Shown: piece by piece, positions 26,943-34,039 of the stretch
Position numbering within the stretch: position 1 is the first letter of the stretch
Layout of the letters: every line of letters starts with the position of its first letter
NCBI RefSeq assembly: GCF_001955715.1
Contig: NZ_CP019239.1
Coordinates: forward strand, 2,604,001 to 2,668,000
Direction of reading: 5' to 3'
Length of the DNA stretch: 64,000 nt
Source: Rhodoferax saidenbachensis
GTDB lineage: Bacteria > Pseudomonadota > Gammaproteobacteria > Burkholderiales > Burkholderiaceae_C
Position numbers and translations under genes: made by a program
The notes under the pieces: model-generated
Seen by the model: the letters and a program-made list of their open reading frames with translations, nothing else
What the model was told of the DNA's origin: nothing
Databases searched by the model: none

Positions 26943-28112
26943 ATGCAACTTACACCCGCCAACACCTTGCCCCACGACGGCACCACCGGCGCCCTGGCAG
27001 CCCGCATATGGCGCGAGGACCTGCAGGGCCCCAGCGTCGTGGCGCTGCGTGAGGGAGCCGTCATCGATATCACGCGCAGCTTTCCCACCATGCGCGACCT
27101 GTGCGAGGCACCCGACCCGGCGGCGGCCTTGCGGGCCGCGCAAGGCGAGGTCATGGGGTCCATTGCAGAGGTGTTGGCCAACACGCCGCCCGCCACCCGC
27201 GACCCCAGCCGCCCCTGGTTGCTGGCGCCGTGTGATCTGCAAGCCATCAAGGCGGCAGGCGTCACCTTTGCCACGTCCATGCTGGAGCGCGTGATTGAGG
27301 AAAAGGCGCGTGGCAACCCGGCCGCAGCGGCCACCATCCGCACCGAAATTGCAGCCTTGATTGGCGATGACCTGTCGCGCCTGAAGCCCGGCTCGGATGC
27401 AGCCATGGCGCTCAAGCAGGTGTTGCTACAACAAGGGGCCTGGAGCCAGTACCTCGAAGTGGGCATTGGCCCGGACGCCGAGATATTCACCAAAGCCCCC
27501 GCTATGGCAGCCGTGGGCACCGGGTTTGACGCCGGTCTGCACCCTTCTTCCACCTGGAACAACCCCGAGCCCGAAGTGGTGCTGGCGGTCAATTCGCGCG
27601 GCAGCATCGTTGGCGCCAGCCTGGGGAACGATGTGAACTTGCGCGATGTAGAGGGCCGCTCCGCCCTGCTGCTGGGCAAGGCCAAGGACAACAATGCGTC
27701 GGCCGCCATCGGCCCGTTCATTCGTTTCTTCGACAACAGCTTTTCACTGGACGACGTGCGCCAGGCCACGCTGATGCTGCGCGTGGAGGGCACCGATGGG
27801 TTTGTCATGGACGGCTTCTCCAGCATGGCCCGTATCAGCCGCGACCCTGCAGACCTGGCCGCGCAGATGATGGGCCCACACCACCAGTACCCCGATGGCG
27901 CCATGCTGTTCCTCGGCACGCTGTTTGCCCCGGTGCAAGACCGCGACACACCCGGTGGCGGCTTCACCCACAAGCTGGGCGACCTCGTGACCATCACCAC
28001 CCCCAAGCTGGGCACCCTGACCAACCGCATGCAGCAAACCGACCATTGCCCCCCTTGGACTTTTGGCGTTTCGCACCTGATGCGCAATCTGGCCAAGCGC
28101 GGATTGCTCTAG
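26943..28112 (+). CDS. AraD1-type fumarylacetoacetate hydrolase-family protein
   Basis: A 389-residue protein. The C-terminal two-thirds have the FAH-fold pattern (HPSSTWNNPEPEVVLAVNSRGSIVGASLGNDVNLRDVEGRSAL, with metal-binding Glu residues, then LGTLFAPVQDRDTPGGGFTHKLGDLVTI). It resembles the AraD1 family, reported as 2-keto-3-deoxy-arabonate dehydratases that give alpha-ketoglutarate semialdehyde; by eye this is a good but unproven match. It follows the DctM gene by 15 bp. The TAG stop lies exactly at the insertion point of the MITE. Confidence 0.8.
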   Translation: MQLTPANTLPHDGTTGALAARIWREDLQGPSVVALREGAVIDITRSFPTMRDLCEAPDPAAALRAAQGEVMGSIAEVLANTPPATRDPSRPWLLAPCDLQAIKAAGVTFATSMLERVIEEKARGNPAAAATIRTEIAALIGDDLSRLKPGSDAAMALKQVLLQQGAWSQYLEVGIGPDAEIFTKAPAMAAVGTGFDAGLHPSSTWNNPEPEVVLAVNSRGSIVGASLGNDVNLRDVEGRSALLLGKAKDNNASAAIGPFIRFFDNSFSLDDVRQATLMLRVEGTDGFVMDGFSSMARISRDPADLAAQMMGPHHQYPDGAMLFLGTLFAPVQDRDTPGGGFTHKLGDLVTITTPKLGTLTNRMQQTDHCPPWTFGVSHLMRNLAKRGLL

Positions 28113-28377
28113 GGCCTGTTCACACTAATTTCCCGAGATGCGTTGCGGATCAAGAAGGCCATGCACAAGGCGCGGAACGCGGCCGGGGTATTCCCCCGGC
28201 AAGGCTTCGCAACGCCGCGCAGGGCCTTTTTGGCCGCAACCCGAAGGGAACAGGATTAAAACAGCGCCACTCGTTGTTGCACTCCTAGCCAAGACGGCCA
28301 GTCTTGGCGTCGTCGCGCGCCTAGATTGGCGGTGTTTTAACCACGTTCGCACTCGGGAAATTAGTGTGAACAGGCCC
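28112..28377. mobile_element. 266-bp MITE with 26-bp perfect terminal inverted repeats
   Basis: Inverted repeats beginning GGGCCTGTTCACACTAATTT at 28112 match the reverse complement ending at 28377; counting the flanking CTA/TAG, the palindromic match spans 28109-28137 and 28352-28380. The flanks give a TA duplication inside CTAG. No transposase frame fits inside. Ends of this kind and a TA target suggest mobilisation by an IS5-family (IS427-like) transposase elsewhere in the genome. It inserted at the stop codon of the AraD1-type gene without changing it. Confidence 0.85.
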
Positions 28378-28490
28378 TAGTCCCGCCCCAAGTGGCCCCA
28401 TCCATGGGGTCGCAGGCGGTACAGCACCGCCTGCAAAAAACAGCTACGCTTATAGGCTGTTACCGACACCAAGCGACTGGAACCGACACC

Positions 28491-29978
28491 ATGGACATGA
28501 AGACCTCCCCCCTCGCCCTACTGAACGACCCCACCCTGCTCAAGACCGACGGCCTGATCAACGGCCAGTGGGTCAAGGGCAGCTCACGTTTTGATGTAAA
28601 TGACCCCTCCAACGGCGCCAAGCTGGCCGACGTGGCCAACCTGGGCCCCAAAGACGCCGAGGCCGCCATTGCCGCAGCCAATGCCGCCTGGCCCGCCTGG
28701 CGTGCCAAGACCGGCAAAGAGCGCAGCATCATCCTGCGCAAGTGGTTCGACCTGTTGATGGCGAATCAGGAAGACCTGGGCCGCCTGATGACTGCCGAGC
28801 AAGGCAAGCCGTTTGCAGAGGCGAAAGGCGAAGTCGCCTACGGCGCCAGCTTTGTCGAATGGTTTGCGGAAGAAGCCAAACGCGTCAATGGCGAAACCCT
28901 GCCCCAGTTCGACAATAACCGCCGCCTAATGGTCATCAAACAACCCGTCGGTGTGTGCGCCGCCATCACGCCGTGGAACTTCCCGCTGGCCATGATTACG
29001 CGCAAAGTGGCGCCTGCACTGGCCGCCGGTTGCCCCGTCGTTATCAAGCCCGCTGAACTGACCCCCCTGACCGCGCTGGCCGCTGCCGAGCTGGCCATCC
29101 GCGCCGGCATTCCTGCCGGTGTGCTCAACATCCTGAGCGCCGACAGCGCCAACTCCATCGCCATCGGCAAGGTCATCTGCGCCAGCGATGTAGTGCGCCA
29201 CATCAGCTTCACCGGCTCCACCGAAGTCGGCCGCATCCTGATGGCGCAAAGCGCACCCACTATCAAGAAAATGTCGCTGGAGTTGGGCGGTAACGCACCG
29301 TTCATTGTGTTTGACGACGCCGACATCGACAGCGCCGTCGAAGGCGCCTTCGCCAGCAAATACCGCAACGCCGGCCAGACCTGCGTCTGCACCAACCGCT
29401 TCTATGTGCAAGAGGGCGTGTACGACCAGTTCGTGGAGAAGTTCGCCGCCAAGGTCAAGACGGCCAAGGTCGGCAACGGCTTTGAAGACGGCGTGAACCA
29501 GGGCCCGCTGATTGAAGACGCTGCCGTCGACAAGGTCGAACGCCATGTGAAAGACGCCATTGCCAAGGGCGGTCGCGTGCTGGTCGGAGGCCATCGCCTG
29601 ACTTCTGTGGGCAAACAATTCTTCGAACCCACCGTGGTGGCCGACGCCACCGCCGACATGCAGTGCGCCAAGGAAGAAACCTTTGGCCCCTTCGCCCCCG
29701 TGTTCAAGTTCAAAACCGAGCAGGAAGCCATTGACGCGGCCAACAACACCGAGTTCGGCCTGGCCAGCTACTTCTACAGCCGCGACATCGGCCGTATCTA
29801 CCGTGTGGGCGAAGCGCTGGAGTACGGCATGGTGGGTATCAACGTCGGCATTCTGGCAACTGAACACGTGCCCTTTGGCGGCATGAAACAGTCCGGCCTG
29901 GGCCGCGAAGGCTCGCACTTCGGCATGGACGACTATGTGGAGATCAAGTACCTCTGCATTGGGGATATTCAGAAGTAA
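28491..29978 (+). CDS. NAD(P)-dependent semialdehyde dehydrogenase (SSADH/KGSADH family)
   Basis: A 495-residue aldehyde dehydrogenase from the ATG at 28491. The catalytic Cys is in RNAGQTCVCTNRFYVQ and the general-base Glu in MSLELGGNAPFIVFDDAD; the cofactor loop is ITPWNFPLAMITRKVAPALAAGCPVVIKPAELTP. It fits succinate or alpha-ketoglutarate semialdehyde dehydrogenases. In this operon the likely role is oxidising alpha-ketoglutarate semialdehyde to alpha-ketoglutarate, the last step of the non-phosphorylative sugar-acid route (inference). The MITE separates it from the rest of the operon. Confidence 0.9.
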   Translation: MDMKTSPLALLNDPTLLKTDGLINGQWVKGSSRFDVNDPSNGAKLADVANLGPKDAEAAIAAANAAWPAWRAKTGKERSIILRKWFDLLMANQEDLGRLMTAEQGKPFAEAKGEVAYGASFVEWFAEEAKRVNGETLPQFDNNRRLMVIKQPVGVCAAITPWNFPLAMITRKVAPALAAGCPVVIKPAELTPLTALAAAELAIRAGIPAGVLNILSADSANSIAIGKVICASDVVRHISFTGSTEVGRILMAQSAPTIKKMSLELGGNAPFIVFDDADIDSAVEGAFASKYRNAGQTCVCTNRFYVQEGVYDQFVEKFAAKVKTAKVGNGFEDGVNQGPLIEDAAVDKVERHVKDAIAKGGRVLVGGHRLTSVGKQFFEPTVVADATADMQCAKEETFGPFAPVFKFKTEQEAIDAANNTEFGLASYFYSRDIGRIYRVGEALEYGMVGINVGILATEHVPFGGMKQSGLGREGSHFGMDDYVEIKYLCIGDIQK

Positions 29979-29991
29979 TCACTGCATAAAG

Positions 29992-30017
29992 AAAAGGGCT
30001 CCGATGGAGCCTTTTTT
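29992..30017 (+). terminator. Rho-independent terminator of the sugar-acid operon
   Basis: GGCTCC (29997-30002), loop GAT, GGAGCC (30006-30011) and a run of six T (30012-30017), 13 bp after the dehydrogenase stop. The integron cassette array begins directly behind it. Confidence 0.9.
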
Positions 30018-30019
30018 GT

Positions 30020-30082
30020 GATCAATGTTTGATATGAGAGGCGGCGCAGCCCTTGCGCCGCCTCTCGATGGACGGGTTAGGC
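30020..30082 (-). other. attC-like site 1 (end of cassette array)
   Basis: Read on the minus strand, it starts with the R'' core GCCTAAC (30076-30082) overlapping the stop of the cassette 1 gene. It has a perfect 13-bp stem (GAGAGGCGGCGCA 30036-30048 with 30054-30066). The R' core is degenerate (about 30021-30027), as expected for the last site of an array. Confidence 0.75.
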
Positions 30083-30553
30083 GCTGGGTTTGAAGCGCGC
30101 ATTTTTTGGTATTCCGACGTTTGGCTGTAATAGCTTGGTCATGTAATCGGGATCGTGATAACAATCCCAGTATTCGAGACCGTGAAAGGCGCGGAGAGTA
30201 ACTCGAATGGCTCCCGCCCCAACGATCTTCGCTCCTACCCACTTCTTAGAACGGAACTGCTCATACCGGCGAACGTTGTCAGGAACATGAATCGTTGCAT
30301 TGCCTTGTACCGTCCATTGTCGGGACTTGAGCAGCTCTGTCGTGACTAGTGAAACGATGGTGGGCGGTTTGCTAGTCTGGTGTTCTGCGCTTTGCTCAAT
30401 GCAAGGCCAGAACGCACACCCATAGCTTGCCATTGAGCCCTGCTCGATCGAAAGAATCTGACCCAAACCTAAAGGATCATCAACTTTTGGGGCATACGGA
30501 TCTCCCAGCGGAATCGCAAAGTAGTCGCCAGCAGTGAATGGTTTGCGTGGCAT
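30077..30553 (-). CDS. Cassette 1: Imm26-like hypothetical protein
   Basis: A 158-residue soluble protein. Its start, FTAGDYFAIPLGDPYAPK, resembles Imm26-type immunity proteins, which begin with a GDxFxIPL motif; the rest (YWDCYHDPDYM, RYEQFRSKKWVG) I do not recognise. It fills an integron cassette bounded by attC sites 1 and 2 and reads on the minus strand like the other cassettes. Its base composition is closer to AT than neighbouring core genes. If Imm26-like, it would protect against a contact toxin (inference, weak). Confidence 0.65.
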   Translation of the reverse strand: MPRKPFTAGDYFAIPLGDPYAPKVDDPLGLGQILSIEQGSMASYGCAFWPCIEQSAEHQTSKPPTIVSLVTTELLKSRQWTVQGNATIHVPDNVRRYEQFRSKKWVGAKIVGAGAIRVTLRAFHGLEYWDCYHDPDYMTKLLQPNVGIPKNARFKPSA

Positions 30554-30558
30554 GAGGC

Positions 30559-30627
30559 GTCTAACATTTAAGCTGAGCCGCGAGTGGCGGCCTGCCGACG
30601 CGAGTTGGCTCGGGCGACAGGCTAGGC
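30559..30627 (-). other. attC-like site 2
   Basis: 69 bp. The minus-strand R'' is GCCTAGC (30621-30627), one base from consensus, and R' is GTTAGAC (30559-30565), fitting GTTRRRY. Between them are inverted arms around GCCGCGAGTGGCGGC. Confidence 0.75.
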
Positions 30628-30649
30628 CGCAGAGTTCTCGATGACACCC

Positions 30650-31060
30650 TCATTTCGGAACCTTGGCCGGCGCGGCGCGACCTGCTTTGACCCATAGGGC
30701 ACCGAATGCGGAGAGAACCAAAACCCCTGCGGCCAATCGCAGATAGTCCCCAAGCTCTATCGCGCTACCTCGAAACAGCTCCATCACCACAAAGGCAAGC
30801 CCATGAGCCCATATGCAGAACCCAACCATGAAGTAGGTGGCCCATTTCGCGGCCTTAGTTCTGTACCTGACGTAGTAGGTGAGCGTACCTGCCGCAAGCA
30901 GGGCCCCAATTGCAAAAATAGCCTGATCCGGCTGTACTCCGTGACCGGAGAGTAGCGGTTCGACCACAGATGAAAAGACCAGGACCAAACCAACAGCTAC
31001 CGCGGCTCCTGCCAGCAACCATGCCATAGCCTGGTCAAGCAGTCGAAGTACAGGATGCAT
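30650..31060 (-). CDS. Cassette 2: four-helix membrane protein, unknown
   Basis: A 136-residue protein with four predicted membrane helices (AMAWLLAGAAVAVGLVLVFS, AIFAIGALLAAGTLTYYV, YFMVGFCIWAHGLAFVVM, LRLAAGVLVLSAFGALWV) and a basic, Pro/Ala-rich tail. No family is recognised. It is the only gene of its cassette, between attC sites 2 and 3. Small inner-membrane proteins are common among chromosomal integron cassettes. Confidence 0.65.
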   Translation of the reverse strand: MHPVLRLLDQAMAWLLAGAAVAVGLVLVFSSVVEPLLSGHGVQPDQAIFAIGALLAAGTLTYYVRYRTKAAKWATYFMVGFCIWAHGLAFVVMELFRGSAIELGDYLRLAAGVLVLSAFGALWVKAGRAAPAKVPK

Positions 31061-31067
31061 TTCTGCG

Positions 31068-31154
31068 GCCTAACGTAAAAATGACCGGGCTACCAACACT
31101 TGCGGCGGAGCCGCCTCCTGCTGTTGTGGGTCCGTGTCGATTGACACGTTAGAG
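31068..31154 (-). other. attC-like site 3
   Basis: 87 bp. The minus-strand R'' is CTCTAAC (31148-31154) and R' is GTTAGGC (31068-31074, perfect GTTRRRY). It shares the block CTGCTGTTGTG with site 4 in the same relative position, showing that the two sites are related. Confidence 0.8.
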
Positions 31155-31179
31155 GGCGAGTGTGAGGCCACGAAACCTC

Positions 31180-31443
31180 CTAGGTGTTTAGACGAGGGAA
31201 CCATACGCCTTTGAAGTTCGGCGGACCCATATTCGGAATTACGTGATTCTGGTCGAGGTCGCGAACGTCCACATCTTCGAGCACTTCAATCGGCTCAAAC
31301 GACCAGCCGGATTGCGAGCATGCGTTACGAGCGAGAGTCTCCGCCTCCAATCGGGAACCGGCTGTAACGCCAATACCGAGTCCGCGAGCAAGCACAAACC
31401 AAAACCGGCGCAAAGAAGGATCTTTGAGGAGCACCATGTTCAT
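31180..31443 (-). CDS. Cassette 3: 87-residue hypothetical protein
   Basis: An 87-residue soluble protein (MNMVLLKDPSLRRFWFVLARGLGIGV at the start, abridged here to show the basic and aromatic patch; acidic second half EVLEDVDVRDLDQN). No known family. It is the sole gene between attC sites 3 and 4. The start is 9 bp from the R' core of site 4, the usual layout for a cassette gene. Confidence 0.55.
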   Translation of the reverse strand: MNMVLLKDPSLRRFWFVLARGLGIGVTAGSRLEAETLARNACSQSGWSFEPIEVLEDVDVRDLDQNHVIPNMGPPNFKGVWFPRLNT

Positions 31444-31451
31444 TCGACGCC

Positions 31452-31539
31452 GTCTAACGTCAAAGCGTGCCCGGCACGCAGCAAACGCCGCGCAGCGGCA
31501 TTCTGCTGTTGTGTGTCCGTGCCGAGCAAAATGTTATGT
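31452..31539 (-). other. attC-like site 4
   Basis: 88 bp. The minus-strand R'' is ACATAAC (31533-31539) and R' is GTTAGAC (31452-31458). The R'' is the exact complement of the core GTTATGT found at the 5' end of the same cassette (31867-31873), as expected if the cassette once closed as a circle. Confidence 0.85.
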
Positions 31540-31851
31540 GTCACTGACGGTCTCCATGGTTGCCGCCAAAAATGTGACACTTGGATCTTGTTCGAAGTTT
31601 CTTACTTCAATTCGTGCAGAGTCCCAATGGCGATCGGAGATGTCCACTATCTCCATTCCTGACAAGGAACCATTAAAACCTTCGTCGATTCGCAGATTGG
31701 ACACACCTGAAAAGCGCAGGTGCCGCTTTCTTCCTTGGCCTTGGGCAATCAGCTCAATGTAGCTGTCTTTCCAAGACTGCCAGTCGATGTGGTAGTGAAA
31801 ATCAACGAGGTCCATATTGCTAAAGCCTGCAAGGAGAACAGTGTCATTCAT
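31534..31851 (-). CDS. Cassette 4: 105-residue hypothetical protein
   Basis: A 105-residue soluble, acidic protein (VDFHYHIDWQSWKDSYIELI in the first half, VSNLRIDEGFNGSLSGMEIVDIS in the middle). The pattern of short strands and tryptophans resembles small immunity-type proteins, but no family is recognised. It starts 16 bp after the core site at 31867-31873 and its stop overlaps the R'' of attC site 4, so the gene fills the cassette exactly. Confidence 0.6.
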   Translation of the reverse strand: MNDTVLLAGFSNMDLVDFHYHIDWQSWKDSYIELIAQGQGRKRHLRFSGVSNLRIDEGFNGSLSGMEIVDISDRHWDSARIEVRNFEQDPSVTFLAATMETVSDT

Positions 31852-31866
31852 TCATTTCCCCGTGAC

Positions 31867-31873
31867 ACATAAC
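31867..31873 (-). other. Integron core site at the 5' end of cassette 4
   Basis: GTTATGT on the minus strand, one base from GTTRRRY. It could be the remains of an upstream attC or of attI. The DNA from 31874 to 32082 has lower GC and shows no integrase and no convincing gene; a 76-codon frame at 31848-32078 runs through it. Confidence 0.6.
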
Positions 31874-32082
31874 GTAATTTAGATCGCAAACCACTGCGAA
31901 ATAACATGGCGAATCTGCCGATAAAACCCACACAAACCCTTACCGGCATTGCATTCCTCGCTATACCTAAAGTAGCAACAAACCTCGCAATTGCCGAAGC
32001 TCGTCTGTCCTCTATATCTCCACCCATTGTCCACGGCCCAACCAAGCCTGGATATCCCCCATTCGGGTGAATCTTCAACCGT

Positions 32083-33231
32083 TCAATAGATCAGCCGCCC
32101 ATCAACATTCATCACACCAATATCGACAAAACTGCTGCCCGTATTCCCCTTGCTGAAGTCCACCCGAAAACCACCCAGGTCCACTTCACCCATGGCTTTG
32201 AGGCTGCGGGCCAGTGTGGCGCCGGTGATGTCTTTGTCCCTGGACCGCAACAGGGCCTCGCCCACCACTTTGGCGGACATATAGCCTTCCAGATGGAAAG
32301 GCGTGTACTCCTTGATGTCGGGGAATGACACCTTCATGGCGGATTGGAACTCCCGCAAAAGGGGCAGTACGCGGCCGTTGGGATTGGGGTAGGTCTGGGC
32401 AATACCCACACCACGTGCGCCTGCAAGCCCCGCCACCTTGATCAACAGGCCGGGCTGCACATACGAGAGTACAAAAATCGACTGGGTCACACCCGCCTTG
32501 CGCAGTGCGGCGACGCCATCCACCGAGAATCGAGGCGCGCCCACGATGAGGATGCCCTGGGGGCTCTGCGCGGCCAGTTCGGCGGCGGCCTGGGTCAGGG
32601 ACTTTTCATCTATCGCGGATTTCACGCTCTTGAACGCCAGACCCGCAACACGGGTGGACTCGGTTTGCGCAACGGCTTCGCCTGATATGCCCATGGCGAA
32701 GTCCTGGTAGAGCATCGACAGCTTGCTGATGCCGATGGTGCGCGCGTGGTTGACGATTTTCTCGATCTGCTGCTTGTCACCGGCCCGTATGTGAAACAGC
32801 TTGCGGTGGCCCGGGTTGCGCAGGCTTTCTGCGCCCGGAATGGCGTTCACGACCACCACATCGGCGTTGTCCAGCAACTTGTCGTCGAGCATGCGCTTGA
32901 TGGCGGTAGAGCCAATCGGGCTGATCAGGGCCACGGGGCGCTTCTCCATGGCCGACGCGAAACGCTCGACAAACTTGTCGGCGTTGTATTCGTCGTCCAT
33001 CTTGAACAGCACCACTTTGCGCCCCTGGACACCGGTTTTATTGAGTTGCGCCAGATAGGACGTGGCGCCCTGGTTGATTTCCAGGGCTTCCGTGACTGGA
33101 ATGTTGGTGAACGGCGCTACCTGACCGATCACGATGTCGCCGCCGGTCTGCGCGTTGGCGACCAGTGTGCATACGGAAAGTAATCCTCCCAAGGTCCATT
33201 GAACGATGGGCTTGAACATGCTTTTTTTCAT
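32083..33231 (-). CDS. Branched-chain-type ABC substrate-binding protein
   Basis: A 382-residue periplasmic protein from the ATG at 33231, with a signal peptide (FKPIVQWTLGGLLSVCTLVANA). The body is of the LivK/Peripla_BP_6 type: IVIGQVAPFTNIPVTEALEINQGATSYLAQLN, then PVALISPIGSTAIKRMLDD and VSKLSMLYQ-like blocks, ending in MGEVDLGGFRVDFSKGN. No permease or ATPase genes are next to it. It is convergent with nothing; the cassette array lies directly downstream. Confidence 0.88.
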   Translation of the reverse strand: MKKSMFKPIVQWTLGGLLSVCTLVANAQTGGDIVIGQVAPFTNIPVTEALEINQGATSYLAQLNKTGVQGRKVVLFKMDDEYNADKFVERFASAMEKRPVALISPIGSTAIKRMLDDKLLDNADVVVVNAIPGAESLRNPGHRKLFHIRAGDKQQIEKIVNHARTIGISKLSMLYQDFAMGISGEAVAQTESTRVAGLAFKSVKSAIDEKSLTQAAAELAAQSPQGILIVGAPRFSVDGVAALRKAGVTQSIFVLSYVQPGLLIKVAGLAGARGVGIAQTYPNPNGRVLPLLREFQSAMKVSFPDIKEYTPFHLEGYMSAKVVGEALLRSRDKDITGATLARSLKAMGEVDLGGFRVDFSKGNTGSSFVDIGVMNVDGRLIY

Positions 33232-33432
33232 TTTTGTGCGCAACGTCGTAGGCGTTGAGTTTGATTTTCTGATGCTCGACAACTATGCGTGCCGAAACTT
33301 GTTTGCCCAATGCGACGACGCCACTTTCAGTTATTCCGGGCCGGCATTCCGGGAAGAACGTCACGCATTGCAGCAACGTCTCTTATATCCGGGTTTTCCC
33401 GCACGGCCCGCGACATCGTATAAATCCAAGCC

Positions 33433-33461
33433 TTGACAATATTTGCCTAGGCAAGTATTAT
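33433..33461 (+). promoter_or_regulatory. Sigma-70 promoter of the MarR/efflux operon
   Basis: TTGACA at 33433-33438, a 17-bp spacer, and TATTAT at 33456-33461, followed 11 bp later by the ATG of the MarR gene. A textbook promoter for a high-GC organism. Confidence 0.85.
33443..33454. promoter_or_regulatory. MarR operator palindrome inside the promoter spacer
   Basis: TTGCCTAGGCAA is a perfect 12-bp palindrome, extended to 22 bp with one mismatch (AATAT on the left, GTATT on the right). It sits between the -35 and -10 boxes, so a dimer bound here would block RNA polymerase. Confidence 0.8.
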
Positions 33462-33472
33462 TCGCAACATCC

Positions 33473-34039
33473 ATGAAAAAGCCGACACCCTCTTCCCCCC
33501 AAGCGGATGCGCAAGCCACGCCCTTTTATTGCGCAAAGGACTACCGCCCTGAAGACAGCATTGCCTATCTGGTCCGCCAGATCCTGGATGCCGTTGCCCA
33601 GGAGGTGGAAAAGCAGTTGGCGCACACCGAGCTGACCAACGCGCAGTGGATTCCCCTTTTCAAGCTGTACATGGGCAAAGCCTCCACCGTGGCCGAACTG
33701 GCCCGCGAATGCCGCCTGGACGCGGGCGCCATGACACGCACGCTGGACCGGCTGGAAGCCAAGGGCCTGTGCCAGCGCGCCCGCTCAGAGGTCGACCGCC
33801 GCGTGGTCAACATCACGCTGACTGAGGCCGGCACCGAAGCCGCCCGCGACATTCCCAAGATATTGAGCCGTGTGCAAAACGCCAATCTGGTGGGTTTCTC
33901 GGTCGAGGAGTTTGAAACCCTCAAGAGCTATCTGCACCGCATCCTGAACAACACCCGCGCACCGAGCGCCCCAACACCAACCGACCCACCCCATGACGCC
34001 TCTTCACCTGCAACCTCTGGAAACAACCATGCGGAATGA
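33473..34039 (+). CDS. MarR-family repressor
   Basis: A 188-residue winged-helix regulator from the ATG at 33473. The MarR core is ELTNAQWIPLFKLYMGKASTVAELARECRLDAGAMTRTLDRLEAKGLCQRARSEVDRRVVNITLTEAG (continuous in the protein, with the recognition helix around DAGAMTRTLDRLE and the wing at SEVDRRVV). It heads the efflux operon and overlaps the outer-membrane gene by 11 bp. It probably represses its own operon until a toxic phenolic or similar ligand binds (inference from the MarR/EmrR group). Confidence 0.9.
   Translation: MKKPTPSSPQADAQATPFYCAKDYRPEDSIAYLVRQILDAVAQEVEKQLAHTELTNAQWIPLFKLYMGKASTVAELARECRLDAGAMTRTLDRLEAKGLCQRARSEVDRRVVNITLTEAGTEAARDIPKILSRVQNANLVGFSVEEFETLKSYLHRILNNTRAPSAPTPTDPPHDASSPATSGNNHAE

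Noticed and set aside
31848..32078. 76-codon frame upstream of cassette 4
   Set aside because: No ribosome site, no family, and it overlaps the core site; could be a remnant of another cassette.
30020..33231. Search for an integron integrase or transposase next to the cassettes
   Set aside because: No tyrosine recombinase or DDE transposase frame is present on either strand.
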